A DNA stretch of 64,000 bases from Sphingobium algorifonticola. Lineage in GTDB: Bacteria > Pseudomonadota > Alphaproteobacteria > Sphingomonadales > Sphingomonadaceae. The notes under the pieces are model-generated. The model made no database searches. It was not told the DNA's origin and worked only from the letters and a program-made list of their open reading frames with translations. The translations under genes and the position numbers were made by a program. The DNA is taken from positions 434,001-498,000 of the forward strand of contig NZ_RZUL01000002.1 in NCBI RefSeq assembly GCF_004005485.1, written 5' to 3'. This document shows, in pieces, positions 35,063 to 45,916 of the stretch (position 1 is its first letter; each line of letters starts with the position of its first letter).

Positions 35063-36768
35063 TGGCCACATTGGTCGTCCGCCCCGACAGGCCGCGTACC
35101 GGCACCGATCGCGTTTCCCTGACTGCACTCGCGCATCAGCGCCTGATGCTGCTGCTGCTGCTGTTCGTGGCGATAACGGGGCTGATCGCGGTGCGGCTGG
35201 TGTGGATGGGCGCGTTTTCCGGCTATGGGCCGCGGACTGCCGCCACGGCGGGTCTGTTGCCGCGCGCCGACATCGTGGATCGCAATGGCGTGCCGCTGGC
35301 GCGCACCATGGACGGCTATTCCATTTCGGTGCGGCCCGACCGGCTGATCGGCGATCCGGCCGAACTCGCGCGCAAGCTCAACGAGATTTTCCCCGACGAA
35401 AGCGCCGCCGATTTCTATCGGAAGCTGACCGGCAAGGGCTGGGCCTATCTGCGCAAGCGGGCGCTGCCGGAGCAGGTCGCCGCCGTCAACCGGCTGGGCG
35501 AAGTGGGGATAGAGTTTCCGCGCGAGAAAGAGCGCGTCTATCCGCAGCGCACGCTGGCCGCGCATGTGCTGGGCTTCGTGCCGGGTGACGCAGGCGGCGG
35601 CATGGGCGTGGAAATGGCGTTCAACGATCGGCTGATCGATGCGGGCCTGCGCGGCAAGCCGTTCGCCCTGTCGATCGATACGCGCGTGCAGGCGGCGCTA
35701 GAAAGCGAACTCTATCAGCAGATGGTGGCGCAGCAGGCGCGCGGTGCAGGCGGCATCATTCTGGACGCGAACACCGGCGAAGTCATCGCCATGGCATCGC
35801 TGCCGGTGTTCGACCCCAACAAGCTGGTCAAGGATACCGCCCGCAACTGCAACGATTCGGCGCGCTGCAACGACATGGTGCAATCACGCTATGAGCTCGG
35901 TTCGACGTTCAAGCCGCTGGCGATCGCGGCGGCGATGGACCATGGAACCGTGACGTCGATGGCGAAACGCTATGACGCGACCGCGCCGCTGCCGATCGGC
36001 GGGTTCAGGATCAAGGACGATCACCCGCTGGGCCGTTGGCTCAACGTGCCCGAAACGCTGGTCCACAGCTCCAACATCGCGACCGCCCGGATCGCCGACG
36101 AAATGGGTGCCGCGCCGCTTCAGGCCCTGTTCCGATCGCTGGAGTTCGACCGCCGGTCCAGCATCGAGCTGCGCGAGCGCGCGGGGACGCTGTGGCCCTC
36201 GACCTGGGGCCGGATCACGACGATGACGGTATCCTACGGCCACGGCATCGCGGTGACGCCGATGCATCTCGCGAGCGCCTATGCCGCGCTGGTCAACGGC
36301 GGCATCTGGCGGCCGGCGACATTGCGGCGGCTTTCCGAAGCCGAAGTGCCCAAGGGGCGCCGGGTGTTCACTGCCGCCACCAGCGCACGGATGCGGCAAC
36401 TCTTGCGCATGATCGTCGCCGCCGGTACGGGCCGCAGTGCCGACGCGAAGGGTTTCCGGGTCGGCGGCAAGACCGGCTCTGCCGAAAAGCCGTTCGAGGG
36501 AGGCTATGCCCATCATTCGCTCGTCACCACATTTGCGGCGGCCTTTCCGATGGACAACCCCAAATATGTGGTGCTGACGATGATGGACGAGCCGAAAGGC
36601 AATGCCGAGACGTTCGGCCTGCGCACCGCCGCATGGACAGCTTCGCCTGTGGTGAAGCGCGTGGTCGAGCGGGTCGGGCCGATGCTGGGCGTCTATCCCG
36701 ACGAGCGCCGCGACGTGGACATTTCGGAATTGATGCCGCTGCTGTGGAAGGCCAAGGGTGAAGAATGA
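35062..36768 (+). CDS. ftsI: Septal transpeptidase FtsI (PBP3)
   Basis: The 568-residue class B penicillin-binding protein has one N-terminal helix, a pedestal domain and the transpeptidase with Ser281 (GSTFKP), SSN (336-338) and KTGS (470-473). It cross-links septal peptidoglycan together with FtsW. Junctions on both sides overlap (TAATG and ATGA). Confidence 0.96.
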   Translation: MATLVVRPDRPRTGTDRVSLTALAHQRLMLLLLLFVAITGLIAVRLVWMGAFSGYGPRTAATAGLLPRADIVDRNGVPLARTMDGYSISVRPDRLIGDPAELARKLNEIFPDESAADFYRKLTGKGWAYLRKRALPEQVAAVNRLGEVGIEFPREKERVYPQRTLAAHVLGFVPGDAGGGMGVEMAFNDRLIDAGLRGKPFALSIDTRVQAALESELYQQMVAQQARGAGGIILDANTGEVIAMASLPVFDPNKLVKDTARNCNDSARCNDMVQSRYELGSTFKPLAIAAAMDHGTVTSMAKRYDATAPLPIGGFRIKDDHPLGRWLNVPETLVHSSNIATARIADEMGAAPLQALFRSLEFDRRSSIELRERAGTLWPSTWGRITTMTVSYGHGIAVTPMHLASAYAALVNGGIWRPATLRRLSEAEVPKGRRVFTAATSARMRQLLRMIVAAGTGRSADAKGFRVGGKTGSAEKPFEGGYAHHSLVTTFAAAFPMDNPKYVVLTMMDEPKGNAETFGLRTAAWTASPVVKRVVERVGPMLGVYPDERRDVDISELMPLLWKAKGEE

Positions 36769-38195
36769 TGCGGCTCGATGCGCTGATTGACGGGCTGGAC
36801 GCGACGCAGGGTGAAACCGGCGTCACCGGCTTTGCCATCGACCATCGCAAGGTTGCGCCGGGAACGGTGTTCGGCGCTTTCCCTGGCGCGCGCTTCAATG
36901 GCGAGGATTTCATCGCCGATGCAATCGCTGCCGGAGCCGTCGCCATCGTCGCGCGGCCGCAGGCGCAGGTCGCAGGGGCCGTGCATCTGGCGGACGGCGA
37001 ACCGCGCCGTCTGTTCGCGCAGCTTGCCGCGCGGTTCTTCGCGCCCTTCCCGGACACGACGGTTGCGGTCACCGGCACCAACGGCAAGACATCGACGGTG
37101 GAGTTGACGCGCCAGCTCTGGCGGCTGATGGGCCAGAAGTCCGCCTCGATCGGAACGCTGGGCGTCACGACCGCAGTCGATCAGGTGTCGACGGGTCTGA
37201 CCACGCCGGATATCGTAACGTTCCTGTCCAACATGTCGGGCCTGCGCCGCGAAGGCATTACCCATGCCGCGTTCGAGGCGTCGAGCCACGGTCTCGATCA
37301 GTTCCGCACCGAGGGCCTGCCGGTGCAGGCAGGGGCGTTCACCAACCTCAGCCGCGATCATCTCGACTATCATGGCGACATGGACCGCTATTTCGATGCC
37401 AAGATGCGGCTGTTCGATGAAGTCGTGGCCGACGGCGGGGCAGCGGTGATCTGGGCCGATGATGCCCGATCGGCCGATGTCGCGGCGCGGGCGTCGCAGC
37501 GGGGCTTGCGCATCCTGACGGTCGGGACGCTGGGCACGGCGCTCAAGCTGGTCGAGCGGACGCCGACGCATCTTGGGCAGACGATGATCGTCGAGGCCGA
37601 TGGCCAGCGACACAGGATCGACCTGCCGCTGATCGGTGCCTATCAGGCGGCCAATGCGCTGGTGTCGGCGGGTCTTGTCATCGCGACGGGCGGCGACACG
37701 GCAAAGGTGCTGGCGTTTCTGAGCCGCGTACAGCCGGTGCGCGGGCGGCTGGAGCGCGCCGTGCTGACGAAGGCGGGCGCGCCGGTCTATGTCGATTATG
37801 CGCATACGCCCGATGGTTTGCGCGCCGCTATCGAAGCGTTGCGGCCGCACACGCGGGGCAAGCTGATCGTGCTGTTCGGTGCGGGCGGCGATCGCGACGC
37901 GGGAAAGCGCCCGCAAATGGGGAAAGTCGCGACCGATCTGGCCGATGCCGTCATCGTGACCGACGACAATCCGCGCTCTGAGGAACCTTCCGCCATCCGG
38001 GCCGCGATCATGGCCGGTGCGCCCGGTGCCATCGAAATCGGCGGGCGGCGCGCGGCGATCGCCGCGGCGGTCGCGCAGGCCGGGACGGACGATATCGTGC
38101 TGCTGGCGGGCAAGGGGCATGAACAGGGCCAGATAATCGGTGATCGTGTGCTGCCCTTCGACGATGTGACGGTCGCGCGGGAGTGTGCGGAGTGA
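36765..38195 (+). CDS. murE: UDP-MurNAc-tripeptide synthetase MurE (meso-DAP adding)
   Basis: The 476-residue ligase has the P-loop GTNGKT (104-109), HLDYHGDMDRYFDAK and the DDNPRSE motif (about 398-404), which selects meso-diaminopimelate rather than lysine. It adds the third residue of the stem peptide. The ATG at 36765 overlaps the ftsI stop. Confidence 0.96.
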   Translation: MMRLDALIDGLDATQGETGVTGFAIDHRKVAPGTVFGAFPGARFNGEDFIADAIAAGAVAIVARPQAQVAGAVHLADGEPRRLFAQLAARFFAPFPDTTVAVTGTNGKTSTVELTRQLWRLMGQKSASIGTLGVTTAVDQVSTGLTTPDIVTFLSNMSGLRREGITHAAFEASSHGLDQFRTEGLPVQAGAFTNLSRDHLDYHGDMDRYFDAKMRLFDEVVADGGAAVIWADDARSADVAARASQRGLRILTVGTLGTALKLVERTPTHLGQTMIVEADGQRHRIDLPLIGAYQAANALVSAGLVIATGGDTAKVLAFLSRVQPVRGRLERAVLTKAGAPVYVDYAHTPDGLRAAIEALRPHTRGKLIVLFGAGGDRDAGKRPQMGKVATDLADAVIVTDDNPRSEEPSAIRAAIMAGAPGAIEIGGRRAAIAAAVAQAGTDDIVLLAGKGHEQGQIIGDRVLPFDDVTVARECAE

Positions 38196-38235
38196 TGGTT
38201 GCCCATGCCCTTATCCGTTCGGGTGCAGGAACGCC

Positions 38236-39636
38236 GTGACGCCCCTCTGGACCTCCGATGAAATCGCGGCGGCGGTGGGCGGAAAAGCGTCTGCCGCTTT
38301 TGCTGTTTCGGGTGTCGCCTTCGACAGCCGCGAAGTCGGCCCCGGCGATCTGTTCGTCGCAATGAAGGGCGAAGCGGCCGATGGCCATGCCTATGTCGAT
38401 ACCGCTTTTGCCGCCGGTGCCGCAGGTGCGATCGTCAGCACGCCCGTTGCCGGACCGCATGTTCTTGTCGAGGACAGCTTTGCCGCCCTGCGGGCATTGG
38501 GCAAGGCGGCCCGCGCGCGCGGCTCGGCGCAGATCGTCGGCGTGACCGGATCGGTCGGTAAGACAGGTACGAAGGAGGCGCTGTTCCATGCCCTCGACCG
38601 GGCCGGACCCGGCGGCGCCCATCGTTCGGTCAAAAGTTACAACAATCATGTCGGCGTGCCGCTCAGCCTGGCGCGTATGCCGCGCGACAGCGCCTTCGGC
38701 GTGTTCGAAATGGGGATGAACCATGCCGGCGAACTGGCCGATCTGACCCGGCTGGTCCGACCGAACGTCGCCATCATCACGGCCATCGCACCTGCCCATA
38801 TCGAGTTTTTCGACTCTGAAGAGGGCATTGCCGACGCAAAGGCCGAAATCTTCGAGGGTCTGGAGCCGGGCGGCACCGCGATCATTCCCTATGACAGCCC
38901 GCACGCGACGCGCCTTTACAACAAGGCGGAGCGCCATGCCGCGCGCATCTGGACCTTCGGCACGGGCAAGGGCGCCGATGTTCGCGCGATCGAAGCCGTG
39001 CCGTCCGAAAGCGGCGGCACGCTGGTCACCGCGACGCTGCCGGGGGCCGATATCTGCTTTACCATCGGCGCGCCGGGCGATCACTGGGTCGGCAATGCAC
39101 TGGCCGTGCTGGCCGCTGTCGAGGCGGTCGGCGGCGATCTCGCGGCGGCGGGACTGGCGCTGGCCGAACTGCCGGGCCTGCCGGGGCGTGGCGCGCGGAC
39201 CATCCTGCATGTCGACGGGCGGCAGGCGCTGCTGATCGACGAAAGCTATAACGCCAATCCGCTGTCGATGGCGGCGACGCTGCGATCGCTGTCCCGCGAA
39301 AAGGCGGTGCGCCGGGTGGCGGTGCTGGGCGCGATGAAGGAACTGGGCACACGCAGCGCCGATCTGCACGCCGGGCTTGGCGATCCGATCGAAGCGGCGC
39401 GTGTCGATTATGCCATTCTGGTCGGGCCGGACATGGCGCCGCTGGCAGAGCGGCTTGCCGGAAGCGTGTCTGTCGCGCATGTGGCCGATGCGGATGGCGC
39501 GCGGGCGCTACTGCGCGATGCGGTGCAACCGGGCGATGCGATATTGGTGAAGGGGTCCAACAGCATCGGCCTGTCTCGCGTCGTCGCTGCGGTCACGGCC
39601 GCTTATGCCGCCAAAGCCGATGGAGAGCAGGCGTAA
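38236..39636 (+). CDS. murF: UDP-MurNAc-pentapeptide synthetase MurF
   Basis: The 466-residue ligase has the ATP loop [28 protein letters not shown] and [15 protein letters not shown], diagnostic for MurF, which adds D-Ala-D-Ala. The GTG at 38236 follows AGGAA and matches the family start. A 40-base gap to murE is the widest in the upstream half of the cluster and contains CCGTTCGGG, a fragment like the repeats elsewhere. Confidence 0.95.
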   Translation: MTPLWTSDEIAAAVGGKASAAFAVSGVAFDSREVGPGDLFVAMKGEAADGHAYVDTAFAAGAAGAIVSTPVAGPHVLVEDSFAALRALGKAARARGSAQIVGVTGSVGKTGTKEALFHALDRAGPGGAHRSVKSYNNHVGVPLSLARMPRDSAFGVFEMGMNHAGELADLTRLVRPNVAIITAIAPAHIEFFDSEEGIADAKAEIFEGLEPGGTAIIPYDSPHATRLYNKAERHAARIWTFGTGKGADVRAIEAVPSESGGTLVTATLPGADICFTIGAPGDHWVGNALAVLAAVEAVGGDLAAAGLALAELPGLPGRGARTILHVDGRQALLIDESYNANPLSMAATLRSLSREKAVRRVAVLGAMKELGTRSADLHAGLGDPIEAARVDYAILVGPDMAPLAERLAGSVSVAHVADADGARALLRDAVQPGDAILVKGSNSIGLSRVVAAVTAAYAAKADGEQA

Positions 39637-40706
39637 TGTTATACTGGCTTGCCGAAATGCTGGATTTTCAGGGCATCCTGAACCTCGTCCGCTATTTCAG
39701 CTTCCGCACCGGCGCGGCGATCGTGACGGCGCTGGCGATCGGCCTCATCATCGGCCCGCGTTTCATCGGCTGGTTGCGCGTCCGTCAGGGCAAGGGGCAG
39801 CCGATCCGCGAGGACGGGCCGCAGACGCATCTGGCCAAGCGCGGCACACCGACCATGGGCGGCCTGATGATCCTGACATCGATGATCGTGTCGGTTCTGC
39901 TGTGGATGAACCTGTCATCCGTCTATGTCTGGGCCTGCATCTCGGTCACGCTGGGTTTCGGGGCTATCGGGTTCATGGACGATTATGACAAGGTGACCAA
40001 GGCGAGCCACAAGGGCCTGTCGGGCCGCCTGCGGCTGCTGTGCGAGTTTGCCATTGCCGGCTTTGCCGCCTGGCTGATCGTGGGGCATAACGGCACGGCG
40101 CTCTACGTGCCGTTCTGGAATGGCCCGGCGATCGACCTGGGGCCGTTCTATTTCCTCTTCGCGGCCTTCGTGATCGTGGCGTTCGGCAATGCCGTCAATC
40201 TGACGGACGGGCTGGATGGCCTCGCCACCATGCCGGTCATCATCGCCAGCCTGGCCTTCATGCTGATCGTCTATCTCGTTGGCCGCGCCGATTTTGCGGC
40301 CTATCTCGGCATTCCGCATGTGCCGGGCGCAGGCGATCTCACCATATTGTGCGGGGCGATCGTGGGTGCGGGCCTCGCTTTCCTGTGGTTCAACGCGCCG
40401 CCCGCCGCCGTGTTCATGGGCGACACCGGCAGTCTTGCGCTGGGCGGCACGATCGGCGTGATCGCGGTCAGCGCGCATCACGAGATCGTGCTGGGCATCA
40501 TCGGCGGTCTGTTCGTGGTCGAGGCGATGAGCGTTATCATCCAGGTGTTCTTTTACAAGCGCACCGGCCGCCGGGTATTCCGCATGGCGCCGATCCATCA
40601 TCATTTCGAACAGCTCGGCTGGGCGGAATCGACCGTCGTCATCCGCTTCTGGATCATCGCCTTCGTCCTCGCACTCGCGGGCCTCGCGACGTTGAAGCTG
40701 CGGTGA
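39636..40706 (+). CDS. mraY: Phospho-MurNAc-pentapeptide transferase MraY
   Basis: The 356-residue membrane enzyme has about ten helices. It has the catalytic pair D115-D116 (FMDDYDK), [10 protein letters not shown] and the cytoplasmic MAPIHHHFE loop. It makes lipid I. The start overlaps the murF stop as TAATG, and the stop overlaps murD as GTGA. Confidence 0.97.
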   Translation: MLYWLAEMLDFQGILNLVRYFSFRTGAAIVTALAIGLIIGPRFIGWLRVRQGKGQPIREDGPQTHLAKRGTPTMGGLMILTSMIVSVLLWMNLSSVYVWACISVTLGFGAIGFMDDYDKVTKASHKGLSGRLRLLCEFAIAGFAAWLIVGHNGTALYVPFWNGPAIDLGPFYFLFAAFVIVAFGNAVNLTDGLDGLATMPVIIASLAFMLIVYLVGRADFAAYLGIPHVPGAGDLTILCGAIVGAGLAFLWFNAPPAAVFMGDTGSLALGGTIGVIAVSAHHEIVLGIIGGLFVVEAMSVIIQVFFYKRTGRRVFRMAPIHHHFEQLGWAESTVVIRFWIIAFVLALAGLATLKLR

Positions 40707-42091
40707 TCGTCTCGCGCGTCTTTGCGGGGAAGACCTATGCGGTGCTGGGCCTGGCGCGCAGTGGCCTCGCGACCGTGGACACGCTGGTCGCCAGCGGCGC
40801 GCGTGTGGTGGCATGGGACACGCGCGAGGAAGCGCAGGCGCTTGTCGTGGACAAGGCGGAGATCGCCGATCCGCTGACGATCGACCTTGCCGGGTTCGAC
40901 GGAATCGTGGTGTCGCCGGGCGTCCCGCTCAATCGTCATCCGATCGCGCAGAAGGCGCGTGATGCGGGTGTGCCGGTGATCGGCGATATCGAACTGTTCG
41001 CGCTGGCCCGGCCGACCCTGCCGCCCCATCGCGTGGTCGGCATCACCGGGACGAACGGCAAGTCCACCACCACGGCGCTGATCCACCATATCATCGCAAG
41101 CGCGGGCATCCCGACGGCGATGGGCGGCAATATCGGCCTGCCGGTGCTGGGCGAAGAACCGCTGCCCGAAGGCGGCATCTATGTGCTGGAACTGTCGAGT
41201 TACCAGATCGACCTGACCTACAGCCTCGATTGCGATGTTGCGGTGCTGCTCAACATCACGCCGGATCATCTGGATCGCTATGAGGGGTTCGAGGGATATG
41301 TCGCGTCGAAGTTGCGGCTTTTTGAGATGATGAAGCCCCCACATATTGGGGTTCTGAATTGGCATACCGATTTTGGGAAAAAGTTATACCGCCAGCTTTC
41401 GGAAATCCATGAGTTCCGGATTTGGACAAATTACGACGATAATGCCGACGATCCTTACGAACTCTGGGGGGCGTTCGACGAAAACGGGCAAACTGCGTCG
41501 CGTGATCACCTGAGCACCCAAAAAGATTGGCCAGCTTTGCAAGGCCCACATAGTGCGCAGAATGCCATATCAGCGATATTGGCTTGTTCGGCGCTGGGGA
41601 TAGCTGAAACCGTAATCAGTGACGCCCTGAAAACTTTCTCCAGCCTTCCGCACCGGATGCAGCGGGTCGCGCAAGTGAACGGTGTCCTCTACGTCAACGA
41701 CAGCAAGGCGACCAACGCCGCGTCCACTGCCCCCGCGCTCGCCGCCTATCCGCCGGTCGATGGCCGTCCGCGCATCCACTGGATTTTGGGCGGCATCGCC
41801 AAGACGGACAATCTGGACGAGTGCGAACCCTATTTCCCCAACATCGCCCATGCCTATACCATCGGCGAGTCCGGCCATATGTTTGCTGATCTGCTGCGGC
41901 CGCATATGGTTGTGGACGACAGCGAAATGCTGCTGACCGCCGTGCGCCGCGCCGCGCGGATCGCCCAGCCTGGCGATGTCGTGCTGCTGTCGCCCGCCTG
42001 CGCCAGTTTCGACCAGTTCCGCGATTTCGAAGCGCGGGGTGACGCGTTCGTCGCGGCAGTCTCCGCGCTACAGGAGGGGCATGATGGCTAG
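40703..42091 (+). CDS. murD: UDP-MurNAc-L-alanine:D-glutamate ligase MurD
   Basis: The 462-residue ligase adds D-Glu. It has the Rossmann start [13 protein letters not shown]-loop GTNGKST (116-122), ELSSYQI and [11 protein letters not shown]. The start is a GTG overlapping mraY. Residues about 208-316 (41325-41650) are encoded by a clearly AT-richer patch with unusual codons, unlike both flanks, which suggests a recombined segment. The frame is intact. Confidence 0.96.
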   Translation: MIVSRVFAGKTYAVLGLARSGLATVDTLVASGARVVAWDTREEAQALVVDKAEIADPLTIDLAGFDGIVVSPGVPLNRHPIAQKARDAGVPVIGDIELFALARPTLPPHRVVGITGTNGKSTTTALIHHIIASAGIPTAMGGNIGLPVLGEEPLPEGGIYVLELSSYQIDLTYSLDCDVAVLLNITPDHLDRYEGFEGYVASKLRLFEMMKPPHIGVLNWHTDFGKKLYRQLSEIHEFRIWTNYDDNADDPYELWGAFDENGQTASRDHLSTQKDWPALQGPHSAQNAISAILACSALGIAETVISDALKTFSSLPHRMQRVAQVNGVLYVNDSKATNAASTAPALAAYPPVDGRPRIHWILGGIAKTDNLDECEPYFPNIAHAYTIGESGHMFADLLRPHMVVDDSEMLLTAVRRAARIAQPGDVVLLSPACASFDQFRDFEARGDAFVAAVSALQEGHDG

Positions 42092-43301
42092 CGGATCGTT
42101 CAAGCCCGGCCGCATCGTGCAGGGGCTGCGCGCCAAGACGGTGCCGCGTGAGCGCACCGCGCTCGCCATATGGTTCTGGGAAATCGACCGGGTGCTGTTG
42201 TCGCTGATCGCCGTCCTCATCGCCATCGGGCTGGTCGCGGTCGCCGCCGCATCTCCGGTCGCGGCGATCGACCGGTCGACCAGCACCGTCAGCGTCAACC
42301 CGCTCATCTATTTCTATCGCCAGCTCATGTGGGTGGGCATCGGCCTGCCGGTGATGCTCGTGATCTCCATGCTGCCCCGCACGCAGGCGCGGCGGCTGGC
42401 GCTGGCCATGTCGGCGATCTTCTTCGTCTGCCTGATGTTCGTGCCGCTGCTCGGCAGCACCATCAACGGCGCGCGGCGCTGGATCGACTTGCCGATCGGG
42501 CGGTTTCAGCCGTCGGAGTTTCTCAAGCCCACCTTCATCGTCACGCTGGCCTGGCTGCTGTCGCTCAAGGGGCGAGACGCGGCCTTGCCCGTGGTGCCGC
42601 TGACCGGCGTCATGACGCTGCTGATCGCCGCGCTGCTGATGCAGCAGCCCGATTTCGGCCAGACGGTCATTTTCTGCGGATGCTGGGCGGCGCTGCTGCT
42701 GCTCGCGGGCCAGTCGATGCGCTTCATGATCGGCATGGGCGGCGCAGGGCTGGCGGGTATTGTGGCCGTCTATCTGTTTTACGAGAACGGCCGCAACCGC
42801 ATCAACGACTTTCTGGGGCTGGGCGTCGCGGCAGATACCGGTCCCGATCAGGCCGATCTGGCGCACAAGACGATTACCAACGGCGGCTTTACCGGCGTGG
42901 GGCCGGGCGGGGGGCAGGCGAAGTTCAACCTGCCCGAAGCGCATACCGACTATATCTTCTCGGTGATCGGCGAGGAGTTCGGCCTGCTCGCCTGTATCGG
43001 CATTGCGGTCGTCTATCTGGCCATCGTCGTGCGGGTGCTGCTGCGCTTGCTCGACGAGGAAGACAATTTCATCATCCTTGCCGCCGCAGGCCTGACGACC
43101 GAGCTGGGGTTGCAGGCGATCATCAACATGGGGGTCAACGCCCATATATTTCCGTCGAAGGGGATGACGCTGCCCTTTATCAGCTATGGCGGCTCCTCTA
43201 TGATCGCGCTTTGCATCGGGGTCGGCCTGTTGCTGGCGTTTACGCGCCGCAATCCCTTCATGGACCGCAGCCCCTATGTCGTGAAATGGAGCGGTCGATG
43301 A
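42084..43301 (+). CDS. ftsW: Peptidoglycan glycosyltransferase FtsW
   Basis: The 405-residue SEDS protein has about ten helices. It has STINGARRWIDLPIGRFQPS, the EAHTDYIFSVIGEEFGLL loop and PFISYGGSS. It polymerises septal glycan with FtsI. Of two adjacent ATGs (42081, 42084) the second is six bases from AGGAGG and is preferred. It overlaps the murD stop and its own stop overlaps murG. Confidence 0.95.
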   Translation: MASGSFKPGRIVQGLRAKTVPRERTALAIWFWEIDRVLLSLIAVLIAIGLVAVAAASPVAAIDRSTSTVSVNPLIYFYRQLMWVGIGLPVMLVISMLPRTQARRLALAMSAIFFVCLMFVPLLGSTINGARRWIDLPIGRFQPSEFLKPTFIVTLAWLLSLKGRDAALPVVPLTGVMTLLIAALLMQQPDFGQTVIFCGCWAALLLLAGQSMRFMIGMGGAGLAGIVAVYLFYENGRNRINDFLGLGVAADTGPDQADLAHKTITNGGFTGVGPGGGQAKFNLPEAHTDYIFSVIGEEFGLLACIGIAVVYLAIVVRVLLRLLDEEDNFIILAAAGLTTELGLQAIINMGVNAHIFPSKGMTLPFISYGGSSMIALCIGVGLLLAFTRRNPFMDRSPYVVKWSGR

Positions 43302-44467
43302 GCATTTCCCGTCACTTCGTTCTCGCAGCCGGCGGGACCGGGGGGCATATGATCCCTGCCTATGCCGTCGCGAAGGAGCTGACGGCGCGGGGCCATCATG
43401 TCGCGCTGGTCACCGATGCGCGCGGCGCGAAAATCCCCGGCATCTTCGCTGACATGCAGGTGCATGTGCTGCCCGCCGGGCGGTTGCAGGGCGGGCCGGT
43501 CGGCTGGCTGCGCGGGGGCAAGGCGATCCTCGCCGGTCGCGCGATGGCGATGCGCCTGTATGAGACGTTTCAGCCAACGGCGGTCGTCGGTTTCGGCGGC
43601 TATCCCGCCCTGCCCGCGCTGCTCGGCGCGATCAGCATGAAAATCCCGACGGCGCTGCATGAACAAAATGCCGTGCTGGGCCGCGTCAACCGGCTGTTGG
43701 CGGGCAAAGTCGATGCGATCGCCACGGCCTATCCCATCGTCGGGAAGCTGGCGGACAAGCATGCGGGCAAGGTCCATCTGATCGGCAATCCCGTGCGGGC
43801 CGAAGTGATGGCGTTGCGCGACGAGGAGTTTCCCCCGCTGACCGACGAAAGCGTGTTCCGCCTGCTCGTCACCGGCGGCAGTCAGGGGGCGACGGTGCTG
43901 TCCTCGGTCGTGCCGGATGGCCTCGCGCTGCTGCCCGTGGCGCTGCGTCGCCGCCTGCAAGTGACGCAGCAGTGCCGCCCGGACGACATCGAAAAGGTAC
44001 GGGCGACCTATGCCGACCTTGAAATCCCGGCGGACCTTTCGACCTATATCGAAGACATGGCCGAAAAGCTGAACTGGGCGCATCTCGTCATCGCGCGTGC
44101 GGGGGCTTCGACGATCGCTGAACTCACGACGGCAGGTCGCCCGGCTATCCTCATTCCGCTGCCTTCGGCGATGGACGATCACCAGACCGCCAACGTCCGT
44201 GAGATGGTGGAGGCGGGCGGCGCGCGGTCGATCCCGCAGGCGCGTTTCACGCCGGTCGAACTGGCCAAGCAGCTGCAGAAAATGGCGATGGAACCCGGCG
44301 CCCTCGCCAATGCCGCCAAACGCGCGCGGGCCTGCGGCCGGCCCTATGCCGCGCGCGACATGGCAGACCTTCTCGAAAGCATTGGACAGGCCCCGATCAT
44401 GAACGACCCCCTGCGGACGACGCCGCCCGCGCCCTCAACCCTGACGCTTCAGGGTGTCCCCGCATGA
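43298..44467 (+). CDS. murG: UDP-GlcNAc:lipid I transferase MurG
   Basis: The 389-residue GT-B enzyme has AAGGTGGH (11-17), [14 protein letters not shown] and the C-terminal [25 protein letters not shown]. It makes lipid II at the inner face of the membrane. A 30-residue tail after the catalytic part is longer than in E. coli. Both junctions are ATGA overlaps. Confidence 0.96.
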   Translation: MSISRHFVLAAGGTGGHMIPAYAVAKELTARGHHVALVTDARGAKIPGIFADMQVHVLPAGRLQGGPVGWLRGGKAILAGRAMAMRLYETFQPTAVVGFGGYPALPALLGAISMKIPTALHEQNAVLGRVNRLLAGKVDAIATAYPIVGKLADKHAGKVHLIGNPVRAEVMALRDEEFPPLTDESVFRLLVTGGSQGATVLSSVVPDGLALLPVALRRRLQVTQQCRPDDIEKVRATYADLEIPADLSTYIEDMAEKLNWAHLVIARAGASTIAELTTAGRPAILIPLPSAMDDHQTANVREMVEAGGARSIPQARFTPVELAKQLQKMAMEPGALANAAKRARACGRPYAARDMADLLESIGQAPIMNDPLRTTPPAPSTLTLQGVPA

Positions 44468-45894
44468 AGGGTGTCGCGACCGATATCGGCACGATTCACT
44501 TCATCGGCATCGGCGGCATCGGCATGTCCGGCATCGCCGAAGTGATGCACAACCTTGGCTACAAGGTGCAGGGCAGCGACGTCGCCGAAGGCTATGTGAT
44601 CGAGGGGCTGCGGAAGAAGGGCATATCCGTCGCCATCGGGCACAAGGCGGAAAATCTGGGCGATGCGGCGGTGGTCGTTACCTCCACGGCGATCAAGCGC
44701 GGCAATCCCGAAGTCGAACTGGCGCTGGAAAGCCGCATTCCGGTGGTGCGCCGGGCGGAAATGCTGGCCGAACTCATGCGCCTCAAATCCACGGTCGCGA
44801 TTGCGGGCACGCATGGCAAGACGACAACGACATCGATGGTGGCCGCGCTGCTCGATGCCGGTGGCGTCGATCCCACGGTTATCAACGGCGGCATCATCAA
44901 CAGCTATGGTTCCAACGCGCGGCTTGGCGCGTCCGACTGGATGGTGGTGGAGGCCGACGAAAGCGATGGCAGCTTCCTGCGTCTCGACGGCACCATCGCA
45001 GTGGTGACGAATATCGACCCGGAACATCTCGACCATTATGGCAGCTTCGATGCGGTGAAGGACGCCTTCGTCGACTTCATCGAGAATGTGCCGTTCTACG
45101 GCGCGGCGATCGTCTGTCTCGATCATCCCGAAGTGCAGGCAATTCTGCCCCGCGTGCAGGACCGGCGCGTCGTGACCTATGGTTTTTCCGCGCAGGCGGA
45201 TATTCGCGGGGACAATGTCGTTTCTTTCCCCGGCGGCAACCGGTTCGACGTGCAGGTGCGGGAACGGGACGGTTCGACGCGCAAGATCGAAGGCATCGAA
45301 ATGCCGATGCCCGGTCGGCACAATGTGCTGAACGCCATGGCGGCCATCGGCGTCGCGCTGCAAATGGGTATCGACGACGCGACTATTCAGACTGGCTTTG
45401 CCAAGTTCGGCGGCGTCAAGCGGCGCTTTACGAAGGTCGGCGATATCGCCTTGCCCGGCGGCTCCGCGACCGTGATCGACGATTACGGCCATCATCCCGT
45501 CGAGATAAAGGCGGTGCTCGCGGCGGCACGCGAAGGGGCGCGGGGCCGGGTGATTGCGGTGGTCCAGCCGCATCGCTTCACGCGCCTGCGCGACCTGATG
45601 GATGACTTTCAGCAGGCGTTCAACGATGCCGATGTCGTTTATGCCGCGCCCGTCTATCCGGCGGGCGAGCAGCCGATCGAAGGGACCGACAGTGCCGCGA
45701 TGGTCGCCGGTCTCAAGCGGCGCGGGCATCGCGCCGCCAGCGTGATCGACGGGCCGGAGGCGCTCGCCGCTGCGCTGGCCGCCGATCTGCAACCCGACGA
45801 CATGGTGATCTGCCTTGGCGCGGGCGATATCACGAAATGGGCGGCGGGCCTTGCCGCTGCCGTCACCGCGCAACTGCCGGAAACGGCGGCATGA
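44464..45894 (+). CDS. murC: UDP-MurNAc:L-alanine ligase MurC
   Basis: The 476-residue ligase starts the stem peptide. It has the N-terminal [12 protein letters not shown] loop, the ATP loop GTHGKTT (115-121), [12 protein letters not shown] and [10 protein letters not shown]. Its ATG overlaps the murG stop. The next gene, murB, starts 22 bases later. Confidence 0.96.
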   Translation: MKGVATDIGTIHFIGIGGIGMSGIAEVMHNLGYKVQGSDVAEGYVIEGLRKKGISVAIGHKAENLGDAAVVVTSTAIKRGNPEVELALESRIPVVRRAEMLAELMRLKSTVAIAGTHGKTTTTSMVAALLDAGGVDPTVINGGIINSYGSNARLGASDWMVVEADESDGSFLRLDGTIAVVTNIDPEHLDHYGSFDAVKDAFVDFIENVPFYGAAIVCLDHPEVQAILPRVQDRRVVTYGFSAQADIRGDNVVSFPGGNRFDVQVRERDGSTRKIEGIEMPMPGRHNVLNAMAAIGVALQMGIDDATIQTGFAKFGGVKRRFTKVGDIALPGGSATVIDDYGHHPVEIKAVLAAAREGARGRVIAVVQPHRFTRLRDLMDDFQQAFNDADVVYAAPVYPAGEQPIEGTDSAAMVAGLKRRGHRAASVIDGPEALAAALAADLQPDDMVICLGAGDITKWAAGLAAAVTAQLPETAA

Positions 45895-45916
45895 TCCCGT
45901 CGCGGACGGCCCGGAC

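Noticed and set aside
38196..38235. Possible repeat fragment CCGTTCGGG between murE and murF
   Set aside because: Only nine bases match the repeat arm and no inverted partner is nearby.
41694..43145. Minus-strand open frame opposite murD and ftsW
   Set aside because: Both plus-strand genes are certain, and the reverse product is low-complexity His/Arg-rich.
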